Shown here piece by piece: positions 12,581 to 20,437 of a DNA stretch of 20,437 nt. The stretch spans positions 1-20,437 of the forward strand of contig JALFLX010000024.1 of assembly GCA_022774485.1 (NCBI GenBank), read 5' to 3'. Under the pieces are notes generated by a model. It was not told the origin of the DNA, searched no databases, and was given only the letters and a program-made list of their open reading frames with translations. The translations under genes and the position numbers were made by a program. Numbering within the stretch: position 1 is the stretch's first letter; every line of letters begins with the position of its first letter. The stretch comes from Bacilli bacterium. GTDB lineage: Bacteria; Bacillota_I; Bacilli_A; RFN20; CAG-288.

Positions 12581-13974
12581 AAACGAAAAAGCTTGGAATC
12601 CGGATGTGGTTATTTCTCATCTTAGTCGGCTTTGTCGGACAGTTAGCCTGGGCGATTGAGAACATGTATTTGAACACCTATATCACCTACATCAACTTCT
12701 CAGCACCCGCTTCAGAACGATTTGATTACTCCCTCTTTATCGCAATCACGACTGCCTTAAGCGCCATTGTCGCAACTTTGACTACGATCTTGATGGGGGC
12801 GCTGACTGATAAGGTCGGGCACAAGAAATACTTCATCAGCATCGGTTACCTCCTCTGGGGCTTTGCGACCGCATCTTTTGGTCTTTTTAATGTCAACTCT
12901 GTCAATCAGATGATCCCGTTGATGATGGTCTCTTCTATGGCTGCTTGTATGGTCATCATCATTGACTGTGTGATGACATTCTTCGGCTCTACAAGCAACG
13001 ACGCTGCTTTTAACTCTTATGTCACAAAGAATATTCCGGAAGAGAACAAAGGCAAAGTTGAGGGTGTCCTCTCCGTTTTACCGCTCTTTGCGATGCTGTT
13101 GATCTTTGTCTTCTTAAACGGACTAACCACTGACTCATCTAAAGGAGCTTGTGATGCTAGATGGGATCTTTTCTTCTATCTCATCGGTGGAATTGTTGTC
13201 TTGATGGGAATTGTCTCTTTCTTCTTGATTCCAAAAGAAGAGGAGAAAAAAACAGAAAATTCATATCTTTCTCTTCTCTTTGTCGGGTTTAAGAAACAGA
13301 CAATCTTAAAAAATCCATCTCTTTATCTGATTCTTCTCATCTACTTTGTTTACTCCACTGCCTGCCAGGTCTTCTTCCCTTATTTGATGGTTTATTTAGA
13401 GAAGACTTGTCTTATCAGTAACACGGGAACTTCGCTTCTCACTCCTTTTAGCATCGTGATGGCAGTCGCATTGCTTTTCGGTTCTGCTCTCTCGATTCTC
13501 TTCGGTTTCTTAAGCGACAAATATGGAAAGAACAAGATGATCTTACCGGCATTTGCTGTGTTCTTCATCTGTCTCTTGATGATGTTTTTTATCCCTTATG
13601 CATTCCAAGAAGGCTCCGCTTCTAGAACTGCTTATGCTGCAATCTCTGGCCTTGTCATGATCTTTGGATATGTCTCCGTCCCCACCGTTGTCAACGCCTT
13701 GGTGAGACAGAATATTCCAGAAGGAGAAGAGGGAATCTTTATGGGTGTGAGAATGCTCTTTGTTGTCGCGCTCCCGATGTGCATCGGACCATTCATCGGA
13801 GATTCTTTAAATAGAGCGTTTGGTTCCAAAGTGGAATCTAGCCTCTTTGAAGGTGTGTTTGATACCGTACCTTCTCAGTACGGATATTTAGTCGGAGCAG
13901 CGATTCTTCTCTTCGCTCTGCTTCCGATTTACTTCTATTTCAGAAAGGAGAAACAAAACTATGCGAGCGAATAA
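12577..13974 (+). CDS. MFS transporter, probably sugar/glycoside uptake (GPH-like)
   Basis: Twelve-span major facilitator of 465 residues starting at the ATG 12577, backed by GGAGGA in the end of the hydrolase gene; the longer frame upstream is not coding. The loop between spans 2 and 3 reads GALTDKVGHKKYF, a typical MFS motif A, and the matching loop of the second half is GFLSDKYGKNKMI. Charged loops KNIPEENKGKVEGV and RQNIPEGEEGIFMGVRM occupy equivalent places in the two halves. The shape resembles sugar:cation symporters; the substrate is inferred only from the next gene, a glycoside hydrolase whose start lies 14 bases inside this gene. Confidence 0.82.
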   Translation: MKTKKLGIRMWLFLILVGFVGQLAWAIENMYLNTYITYINFSAPASERFDYSLFIAITTALSAIVATLTTILMGALTDKVGHKKYFISIGYLLWGFATASFGLFNVNSVNQMIPLMMVSSMAACMVIIIDCVMTFFGSTSNDAAFNSYVTKNIPEENKGKVEGVLSVLPLFAMLLIFVFLNGLTTDSSKGACDARWDLFFYLIGGIVVLMGIVSFFLIPKEEEKKTENSYLSLLFVGFKKQTILKNPSLYLILLIYFVYSTACQVFFPYLMVYLEKTCLISNTGTSLLTPFSIVMAVALLFGSALSILFGFLSDKYGKNKMILPAFAVFFICLLMMFFIPYAFQEGSASRTAYAAISGLVMIFGYVSVPTVVNALVRQNIPEGEEGIFMGVRMLFVVALPMCIGPFIGDSLNRAFGSKVESSLFEGVFDTVPSQYGYLVGAAILLFALLPIYFYFRKEKQNYASE

Positions 13975-15739
13975 AAAGACAGAAGGCCTTAACAAAGGCT
14001 ATCTCTTCGATGGCAAAAAGAGAGAATATGATGCTCCTCTTTCTTCTTATCCAAGAACTTCATTTGTAAGAAATTCTTATTTCTCCTTAAACGGAGATTG
14101 GGATTTTGCTGTCAGCAAGGGAGAAACCTTACCAGTCACGTTCTCAAAAAAAATTCAAGTTCCTTTCCCTTGTGAAGCGTTAGATAGCGGTGTGAATCTT
14201 CTTCCAGAACCCGATGATATCCTCTGCTACAGAAGACTGATTCTTCTCCCGGATGAATTTGTCGGCAAAGAGATTTTAATTCACTTTGATGGTATCGACT
14301 ATGAGGCGAAGGTTTATATCGACCGAGTGCTAGTTAAAACTCATAAAGGAATGAATGAAGGTTTTACAATTCATTTATCCAAAGATACGCCGAAGAGATT
14401 TGAAATTATTGTCCAAGTGAAAGATCCTTCTGACAGCAAGGGTCAATCCCGTGGAAAACAATCGTTAGATCCTTCTTATTGGACCTATACTACCACAACT
14501 GGAATTTACCGTCCTGTCTGGATGGAATGTGTTCCCTCTCACCGATTAGAGAGCGTGAAATTCACTCCTGATTTTGAAAAGAATAAAATTGTGGTACATG
14601 TGAATGCAAATTGCGATGGTATCAGCAAACTTCACCTGTTAAACAAGGATTATGAAGTGAAAAACAACGTAGATACCGAGATCGATATCGGAGAGTTCCA
14701 CCTTTGGAGTGCTATAGATCCTTATCTCTATCCGGTTCATTTGACAATGGAAGAGGATGAGATTGACACTTATTTTGCAATTCGAAAAGTAGAATTAAAA
14801 GAAGTGAATGGTCATCAGTATCTCTATTTGAACGGAAAACCGTTATTCTTAAGCGGACTTCTCTATCAAGGATATTGCGGATATAACAACTTGACGCCTG
14901 CTAGTATTGATGAATACAAAGAAGATTTGATCAAGACAAAAGAGATGGGATTCAACTGTCTCCGCGTTCATATCACAAGGCTCTGTGAGGCGTTTTATAC
15001 CTTGGCAGATCAAATGGGAATCTATTTGATTCAAGACTTCCCTTGTGGAGGAGAAAAGAGAGGTTTGATTCCAAATTGTTCTCCTCGTGTCCTCAATTTC
15101 ATGAACTGTGAGAAACATGTTAATTACAAGTGGTTAGGAAGAGAAGATGAGAAAGAGAGAGAAGAGTTCTTATATGAAGGTAATTTGCTTCTCAAAGAGC
15201 TTCACAATCATCCTAGTATCTTGATTTACACAATCTTTAATGAAGGGTGGGGAGAATTTGATCCTTCTAAGACCTATCGAAGAATGAAAGCACAAGAAAA
15301 TCAGATGCTTTTTGATACCGCCTCTGGCTGGTATGAAGCAGATGAATCGGATTTCTTCTCTGTTCACACCTATTCATTCCCGAAGATGAAGAGAAAAAAC
15401 AGACACAACCGCTGCTTTATCCTCTCTGAGATTGGAGGATTGGGATTAAAGTATGGAGAGTCTCCGTATCAGATCTTCTGCGGACACGGAAAAGTGAAGA
15501 AGAAAGAACAGCTTTCAAAGAAGATTGATGATCTGTATGAAAATAAAATTAAACCGCAGATTCAAAGAGATGGGTTATGCGGTGTGATCTACACTCAGTT
15601 TGCAGATGTTGAGACAGAATATAACGGACTTTATGACCTCACAAGAGAACATTGTAAAGTCGATGTTGAGAAGATAAAAAAACACAATCAAGCTCTCTAT
15701 GAAGAGTTTGAGAAACACATGAAACAAGGAGGGAAATGA
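13961..15739 (+). CDS. Glycoside hydrolase family 2 protein, cytoplasmic
   Basis: Retaining beta-glycosidase of 592 residues without a signal peptide. The sugar-binding jelly roll (about 35-190: SLNGDWDFAVS, YRRLILLP, FDGIDYEAKVYI, TTGIYRPVWME) is followed by an Ig-like domain (about 191-280) and the TIM barrel (about 281-580) with GFNCLRVHITR and GIYLIQDFPCGG. The acid/base is Glu428 in FNEGWGEFD and the nucleophile Glu490 in SEIGG. The NEGWG version occurs in many uncharacterised GH2 enzymes and differs from beta-glucuronidase (NEP), so the sugar is not assignable; beta-galactosidase- or beta-glucuronidase-like activity is possible. AAAGGAG (13945-13951) precedes the ATG. With the upstream transporter it forms an import-and-cleave pair. 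Confidence 0.88.
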   Translation: MRANKKTEGLNKGYLFDGKKREYDAPLSSYPRTSFVRNSYFSLNGDWDFAVSKGETLPVTFSKKIQVPFPCEALDSGVNLLPEPDDILCYRRLILLPDEFVGKEILIHFDGIDYEAKVYIDRVLVKTHKGMNEGFTIHLSKDTPKRFEIIVQVKDPSDSKGQSRGKQSLDPSYWTYTTTTGIYRPVWMECVPSHRLESVKFTPDFEKNKIVVHVNANCDGISKLHLLNKDYEVKNNVDTEIDIGEFHLWSAIDPYLYPVHLTMEEDEIDTYFAIRKVELKEVNGHQYLYLNGKPLFLSGLLYQGYCGYNNLTPASIDEYKEDLIKTKEMGFNCLRVHITRLCEAFYTLADQMGIYLIQDFPCGGEKRGLIPNCSPRVLNFMNCEKHVNYKWLGREDEKEREEFLYEGNLLLKELHNHPSILIYTIFNEGWGEFDPSKTYRRMKAQENQMLFDTASGWYEADESDFFSVHTYSFPKMKRKNRHNRCFILSEIGGLGLKYGESPYQIFCGHGKVKKKEQLSKKIDDLYENKIKPQIQRDGLCGVIYTQFADVETEYNGLYDLTREHCKVDVEKIKKHNQALYEEFEKHMKQGGK

Positions 15740-15740
15740 G

Positions 15741-18700
15741 ATGGATAAACATCGTGCATTACAGATCTTCGACACTTATTTCCACGGGAGAGAAAGGGTT
15801 TTAGACTTCGCAGGTCAATGGATAGAACGCGACGCTTTTGAGGATGAGAATTCTCTTTACGCGTGGACACTTGATCTGATCAAACCTCAGACCATGGGCG
15901 GAATTCAAACTGATATCAACTTGATTCCCTGTGCCTTATCGACAAAGAAGCTTAGAGATCAGAAGTCTTCCTTCCGTATCTCTAACGCCATTTTTGAAGT
16001 GAGAAAAGGAAAAAAATACAACACCTTTGCTCTCTTTGATGTCAGCGATCACAATCATCCTATCGATGTCGCTTCTTTTGGAAATGAGACAGAAGAAGAG
16101 GCAAAGAGAAGACAAGCCCGCATTTTTGGACAAGAGAAACAAAACTCTTTTCAATTAAAAGATCCTCGTTTCCTTCAAAATGAGCTTTTAGGTGATTATC
16201 AGTTAGCAGAGAAGAAAGTGGATGATATTTCCTTCTCTGAACCAAAAGAAAAAGAAGAAATCATTCCTCAAGAAGAATTTGATCATGATACTGAAAGAGT
16301 AGATTCTCTTTTATCTGAAACACAGGATGAAGTGATTAAAGAAGAGATGAAAGCTGTCGATGAGATTCATGAAGAAACTGATGTAGAAGAAATTCAACCA
16401 GACGAATTCAAGCGTGATGTTGAAAGAGTGGATTCTGTTTTTGAAGAGACACAAAAAGAACCAGAAGTAGAAACGATTGAGGAAACACCGATTGAGGTTA
16501 TTGAAGAAAACTCTGTTTCTGAAGAAGAATTGAGAAAAGAAGAAGAGAAGAATCAAGCCTTGGAAGCTCGAATCAATGAATTAGAAGAAGAGTTAAATAA
16601 GCTTCATATTTCTCTTCAAGAAGAAAGAGAAAAGAACGAAAAAGCTCAAACGCTCTACACTCAGTTACAAGAAGAAAGCGAAGGTTTAGAAGAAGAAAAA
16701 GTTCAAGCGGAAGAAGAACTTGCGTTGCGAGCAAATGAACTCAATGAATTAAATGAGAAACTTTCCCAAAAAGAAGCAGAGACTCAAGAAATCTCGCAAA
16801 AATTAACCGTAGCAAAAGAATCTCTCAATGAAAAAGAAAATTCTTTATCTGAGAAAGATGAGATGATTCATCAGTTAGAAGAGAAAATCACCTCTCTTCA
16901 AAAAGAGCTTGAAGAAAAACAAAATCAACAAGAAGAACTCACTGATCAGGAAAACCAAAAACAAGAAGAACTCTCTTCTTTATATCAACAGCTTCTCAGC
17001 GTGAGAGAAGAATTTAGACAAAACCAAGAGAACTACGAAACGCTGAAAGATGAAAAAGAAGCGTTATCTCAAGAAAAAGAAACTCTTCTTTCTGAAAAAG
17101 AAGTTATTGAAAAAGAAAAAGCGGAAATTAGCGCTGAAAAAGAGACTCTCTCTGATTCGATTCATACCTTAGAGGAAGAAAACAACAACTTAAAAAATCA
17201 GATTGATGTTTTAACTAAGGAAAGTGAAGCTCTCTTATCTCTTCAAAAACAAATGGAAGAGATAAATGAGAAACATCAAGAATTAGAAAACCAAATTTTA
17301 GAAAAAGAAGAACAGCTTCAAAAGCTTCAAGAAGAATACAATAATCTTCAGAAACAAAAAGAAGAAACAGAAGCAGAAGATGCTTTGTATGCTGATCAGA
17401 TGGAAGCTCTAAAATATGAGAACACCACCATCAAAGAGGAACTTGAAGATGCAAAATCTCAATTAGAATCTTTGCGGAATCAAAATGAAGAACTCAATTC
17501 TCAAAAGAACTCTAATGATCAGACATTCGCAAAGCTGAACGATGAAAACCACGAAAAAGAAGAGAGAATTAAAGAGCTTCTTGCTTCGGTGGAAGAAAAG
17601 GAAAACCGCATCGTCGAGCTCAACACCGAGAAAGAGACCATCTCTCAAGAAAAAGAAAATCTCTACGATAAGAATATGAACCTCTCGGGCGAGTATTCGA
17701 AGTTGAAAGATGAATTAGCAGAGGTGAAAGCTCAGTTAGAAGAGAAGATCCAAGAACACGAAGAACAGCTTGAGAGTGAGGAAAGAGACTTCTCTCTTCT
17801 TCAGGAGAAGTATCAAGAGAACGAGAACAAACTTCTCTTCCTCTCTTTAGGAGGAGACCTTGCTCACTTCCCTGATTTGAAGTTCTATCTCAGCGATAAT
17901 CAACTTCAATTCACTCGTCAATCTATCCAACAAGCGTTAGAAGAGAAACCTTTGTTAAGACTTCATGAGAATAAAACAGTCTACCCTGTTAATGATTCGT
18001 TCCAATTAGAAGAAACCCCAATCGTTGAAGAAAAAATTGAAGCTGTTGAAATCGCTCGTGAAAATGTCTCTTACATCGATCAAGAGAGAGAACAACAGAT
18101 CAAAGCGTTCGGATATTGGGAAGATAAATTCGGTGAGGACTGTGAGAAAATCAGCGATTTTGCCGGCCGTATCATCTCCAAGAAAGAATACAACAATAAA
18201 GAAAGTGAAGAAGGCTGGAATTATGCGCTCATCAATCCGGATGACAGAGAATTCTTAGGCAACATCTTCATCGCTTCTTTCCACACCATCCGCGACTACA
18301 GCTTCACAGAAGACTTCACAACAAACGGGCAAAGCTTCCATGTGAGAAACGATGGTCAGACTTATAAGATTGAATCAGAAGAGTTTGTCACTGATCCTTT
18401 CGATCTTCAGGAGACCTTGAGAATCACAAAGAAGAACGTGAAGAAAAACACCTCGATGATCTATATCTTCTTAAAAGTCATTGAGAATAAAGCAAACTCC
18501 CTTGATGCGGAAGCGGAATTAGAATTTTACGACCTCATCGATCGCACTGTTAGAAGAACCTGTCCGAAATCCTTCATCGAGATGAAGACGGTGACTGGAA
18601 ACCACCATTATGCATTTTTAACTTTTGACGGATCTATCGAAGGCGCTTATAAAGAAGCGTTTGATTATTCTGTCCTTCTTAACAGCTACCGCCACGCCTA

Positions 18701-19052
18701 TTCCAAAGAAAAAGGACTTCTCAACGCCTATATTGTCCTCAATGAGGTCAATATCCCTTGTTCTTATAGACATTTGGGATTAGAGCAGCTTGTCGCTTTG
18801 ACCAAAGATCCAGAACTCCGTGCGATTCAATATGAATTCAACATCTCTTCTGTCATCAGCTCTTTGATCTCCAAAGCACTCCATATCGGTCCGACCATTA
18901 TGGAACACCTCCCGATTGATAGAACCACTCTCAAGAGCTCCAATATCGGCAATGGACAAAAGTATTCAGAGATCTATAAATTTAAAGGGCAGTTCTATCT
19001 CTACAATTACATCTATTCTTTAAAACGTCGCAGTGAAACGACAAATCAGTGA
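15741..19052 (+). CDS. Large coiled-coil protein with a related unknown domain at each end
   Basis: 1103 residues, not recognised as a known family. An N-terminal domain (about 6-97, with DFAGQWIERDAF, DLIKP and FEVRKGKKY) is followed by an acidic linker (about 150-264) holding two copies of a motif with ERVDS and ETQ. A continuous coiled coil rich in Glu, Lys and Gln runs from about 265 to 698, then a short folded stretch (LSLGGDLAHFPDLKFYLSDN). A second domain (about 787-878) resembles the first: DFAGRIISKKEY, ALINP, FHVRNDGQTY. The last 215 residues form an extra domain (MIYIFLKVIENKANSLDAE onward). There is no signal peptide or membrane span, so it is cytosolic. AAGGAGGG precedes the start, one base after the GH2 stop. 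It might be a scaffold or SMC-like structural protein without an ATPase; function unknown. Confidence 0.85.
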   Translation: MDKHRALQIFDTYFHGRERVLDFAGQWIERDAFEDENSLYAWTLDLIKPQTMGGIQTDINLIPCALSTKKLRDQKSSFRISNAIFEVRKGKKYNTFALFDVSDHNHPIDVASFGNETEEEAKRRQARIFGQEKQNSFQLKDPRFLQNELLGDYQLAEKKVDDISFSEPKEKEEIIPQEEFDHDTERVDSLLSETQDEVIKEEMKAVDEIHEETDVEEIQPDEFKRDVERVDSVFEETQKEPEVETIEETPIEVIEENSVSEEELRKEEEKNQALEARINELEEELNKLHISLQEEREKNEKAQTLYTQLQEESEGLEEEKVQAEEELALRANELNELNEKLSQKEAETQEISQKLTVAKESLNEKENSLSEKDEMIHQLEEKITSLQKELEEKQNQQEELTDQENQKQEELSSLYQQLLSVREEFRQNQENYETLKDEKEALSQEKETLLSEKEVIEKEKAEISAEKETLSDSIHTLEEENNNLKNQIDVLTKESEALLSLQKQMEEINEKHQELENQILEKEEQLQKLQEEYNNLQKQKEETEAEDALYADQMEALKYENTTIKEELEDAKSQLESLRNQNEELNSQKNSNDQTFAKLNDENHEKEERIKELLASVEEKENRIVELNTEKETISQEKENLYDKNMNLSGEYSKLKDELAEVKAQLEEKIQEHEEQLESEERDFSLLQEKYQENENKLLFLSLGGDLAHFPDLKFYLSDNQLQFTRQSIQQALEEKPLLRLHENKTVYPVNDSFQLEETPIVEEKIEAVEIARENVSYIDQEREQQIKAFGYWEDKFGEDCEKISDFAGRIISKKEYNNKESEEGWNYALINPDDREFLGNIFIASFHTIRDYSFTEDFTTNGQSFHVRNDGQTYKIESEEFVTDPFDLQETLRITKKNVKKNTSMIYIFLKVIENKANSLDAEAELEFYDLIDRTVRRTCPKSFIEMKTVTGNHHYAFLTFDGSIEGAYKEAFDYSVLLNSYRHAYSKEKGLLNAYIVLNEVNIPCSYRHLGLEQLVALTKDPELRAIQYEFNISSVISSLISKALHIGPTIMEHLPIDRTTLKSSNIGNGQKYSEIYKFKGQFYLYNYIYSLKRRSETTNQ
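15756..16031 (+). repeat. Coding repeat A: N-terminal copy of duplicated domain
   Basis: Residues 6-97 of the coiled-coil protein. Shared pattern with copy B: DFAG-x-x-I, an aromatic about six residues on, S-x-x-x-x-W, then LI-x-P, an Ile/Phe-rich strand, and F-x-VR-x-x-x-x-Y at the end. Aligned by eye with similar spacing; identity is low, so this is an old duplication. Confidence 0.6.
18099..18374 (+). repeat. Coding repeat B: C-terminal copy of duplicated domain
   Basis: Residues 787-878 of the coiled-coil protein: DFAGRIIS, W826, ALINP and FHVRNDGQTY align with copy A in order. It lies directly after the coiled coil and a linker, so the two copies would sit at opposite ends of the rod, or together if the rod folds back. 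Confidence 0.6.
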
Positions 19053-19092
19053 TGATTTCACATGAAACCTATCAAGAAAGCGAGTCATTATA

Positions 19093-20286
19093 ATGAGTGT
19101 ATTAGATAAATTTTTAAAATATGTATCCTTTGAAACCACTGCTTTAGAAGGCAGTGATACTGCGGCATCTAACCCTTTGATTTACCATCTTGCACAAGAG
19201 ATGCTTTTAGAATTACAAGCGCTGAATCCGAATGAGATTTCCTTCAATCGCTTTGGAGTTGTCGATGCTAAATTCTATGGAGATCCCTCCTTGCCTCCCA
19301 TTGCTCTTTTAGCTCATATGGACACCTCAGGAGCCTGCTCTGGCAAAGATGTGAAAGCGAGAATTGTCAAATATGACGGAACTCCTGTGAAACTTCAGGA
19401 AGGGATGTATTTATCAGAAAAAGAATTCCCGTTTTTGAAAGAGAGCCTTGGTCATGAGATTATTGTCACCGACGGAAACACTTTGTTAGGAGGCGATGAT
19501 AAAGCCGGCATGGCGATCATCATGGAAGCGTTAGAAGATATCATTAAGAACAATGTGAACCACCGTACCCTTGAGATTATCTTCACCACCGATGAAGAGA
19601 TCGGCTTAGATGCCAAACACATCTCCCGTGAGATTGTCACTTCTGAGTACGGATACACCATCGATGGTGGCGATTACCGCTTTGTCTCCATTGAATCCTT
19701 CAGCGCTTATTCCATGGAAGTGGAAGTCAAAGGTCGTTCCATACACCCTGGATATTCTAAAGACAAGATGGTCAACGCCAGCAATATCTTAATCCGTTTC
19801 CACCAGGCACTTCCAGAATTCTTACGCCCGGAGCACACCGATCAAAAAGAACCGTTCTATCACCTCTCTAACATCCAGAGCTGTGAAGATCATGCCAAAG
19901 GCGATTACATCATCCGCTCCTTTGAAGATGCTCAAGCCTTACAGCTTATCGAATTAGCAAAACTCACCGCGAGAAGAATTAACGATGATATCGGTTATGA
20001 AGCGATTACTCTTCACTTTGAAAACCAGTATCACAATATGAAAGTCGAGCTTGATAAACACCCTGAGATTCAAAAAGAATATGAAGGCGTGTATGCAAAA
20101 TTAGGTATCCCTTTCATGTATGAGGCAATCCGTGGTGGCACCACCGGAAGTCAGCTTTCCTTCATGGGACTTCCGACACCGAACCTTGGAACAGGTGACT
20201 ACAACATGCATGGAAGATACGAATACGTAGACCTCGATCAGATGAAAGTGATGGTCTCTGTTGTCCGTGAACTTATGCTCGCTTAA
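19093..20286 (+). CDS. pepT: Peptidase T (tripeptide aminopeptidase, M20B)
   Basis: Cytosolic dizinc aminopeptidase that removes the N-terminal residue of tripeptides. It has 397 residues, slightly shorter than the usual about 410. The metal and catalytic residues are in order: His75 and Asp77 in AHMDTSG, Asp135 in LLGGDDKAG, Glu168 (general base) and Glu169 in TTDEEIG, Asp191 in TIDGGD and His373 in NMHGRYEYV. The central lid domain (GRSIHPGYSKDKMVNA) and RGGTTGSQLSFMGLPTPNL near the end are typical of PepT. The Shine-Dalgarno sequence is weak. It follows the coiled-coil gene after 40 bases and is the last gene before a strong hairpin. Confidence 0.95.
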   Translation: MSVLDKFLKYVSFETTALEGSDTAASNPLIYHLAQEMLLELQALNPNEISFNRFGVVDAKFYGDPSLPPIALLAHMDTSGACSGKDVKARIVKYDGTPVKLQEGMYLSEKEFPFLKESLGHEIIVTDGNTLLGGDDKAGMAIIMEALEDIIKNNVNHRTLEIIFTTDEEIGLDAKHISREIVTSEYGYTIDGGDYRFVSIESFSAYSMEVEVKGRSIHPGYSKDKMVNASNILIRFHQALPEFLRPEHTDQKEPFYHLSNIQSCEDHAKGDYIIRSFEDAQALQLIELAKLTARRINDDIGYEAITLHFENQYHNMKVELDKHPEIQKEYEGVYAKLGIPFMYEAIRGGTTGSQLSFMGLPTPNLGTGDYNMHGRYEYVDLDQMKVMVSVVRELMLA

Positions 20287-20325
20287 AACAAACTTTCAAT
20301 CTTTGAAGTTTTACAACTGAACGAA

Positions 20326-20374
20326 AGAAGAAAAAATGTTAATTGTTTCATCAAACCGCAAACATTTTTCTTCT
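20326..20374 (+). terminator. Intrinsic terminator after pepT
   Basis: AGAAGAAAAAATGTT (20326-20340) pairs with AACATTTTTCTTCT (20361-20374) with a one-base bulge and a 20-base loop. The 3' arm is itself T-rich. It is the first hairpin of this type since dnaN, so it may end the whole dnaN-to-pepT run. Confidence 0.65.
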
Positions 20375-20417
20375 TCTGCCGGTCAGATAAAAGGTGCTGA
20401 ACCATAAAAGGGGATGG

Positions 20418-20437
20418 ATATATATATATATATATAT
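20418..20437. repeat. (AT)10 dinucleotide tract at window end
   Basis: Ten uninterrupted AT units run to the last base, so the true length is unknown. It lies downstream of the pepT terminator with no gene visible between. Such tracts can change length by slippage; it may also mark an assembly edge. Confidence 0.85.

Noticed and set aside
16533..17834. Tandem DNA repeat in the GAAGAA-rich stretch
   Set aside because: The similarity comes from Glu/Lys codons of a coiled coil; no exact repeating unit is visible.
15741..19052. SMC or RecN-type ATPase
   Set aside because: No Walker A, Walker B or ABC signature at either end of the coiled coil.
19089..19094. TATAAT before pepT as a promoter
   Set aside because: It overlaps the start codon itself, so a transcript from it would begin inside the gene.
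1..20437. Mollicutes genetic code (TGA as Trp)
   Set aside because: TGA ends several genes at the expected length (rnpA, the membrane protein, dnaA, the coiled-coil gene) and Trp is TGG.
1..20437. CRISPR arrays, tRNA or rRNA genes, phage genes
   Set aside because: No regularly spaced repeats, no cloverleaf with TTCGA-type arm and no phage-like gene was seen on either strand.

Overview
This window is the replication-origin region of a low-GC Gram-positive bacterium (Bacillota). The marks are dnaA and dnaN flanked by arrays of TTATCCAC-type DnaA boxes, rpmH-rnpA-yidC close by, AGGAGG-type ribosome binding sites, and TAA, TAG and TGA all serving as stops (standard code, not Mycoplasma code 4). 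Small proteins with acidic tails, a lipoprotein-type YidC with a large extra domain and the absence of recF/gyrB after dnaN point to an uncultured, probably gut-associated lineage of Bacilli (Erysipelotrichales or RF39-like). That placement is inference.

Left of the origin, genes read mostly on the minus strand, away from oriC and with the replication fork. From the origin outward they are rpmG-secE-nusG-psuK (one tight operon), then an oppositely oriented plus-strand trio (membrane protein, small HTH protein, pyridoxal-type kinase, 3007-4944), then an unrecognised gene plus a guanine deaminase, and finally rpmH-rnpA-yidC. yidC runs off the left edge.

The origin is bipartite. The left half (about 7100-7620) has at least twelve TTATCCAC[A/C/T] boxes on both strands. 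The right half (about 10126-10320), between dnaA and dnaN, has further boxes that end in two overlapping boxes followed by a row of DnaA-trio-like triplets, the expected unwinding site. An intact IS1595-like insertion sequence (9059-10125), with 27-bp inverted repeats and an 8-bp target duplication, sits between dnaA's terminator and the right half, pushing the two halves about 1.08 kb further apart. Its leader can fold into two interlocked helices, one of which buries the transposase Shine-Dalgarno sequence.

Right of the origin every gene reads on the plus strand: dnaN, an alpha/beta hydrolase, an MFS transporter, a cytoplasmic family 2 glycoside hydrolase, a 1103-residue coiled-coil protein with an apparently duplicated unrecognised domain at each end, and peptidase T. 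Gaps are short or overlapping and no terminator is visible before 20326, so this may be one long transcription unit. It couples the sliding clamp to uptake and hydrolysis of a glycoside, with the coiled-coil protein as the main unknown. The window ends in a (AT)10 tract.
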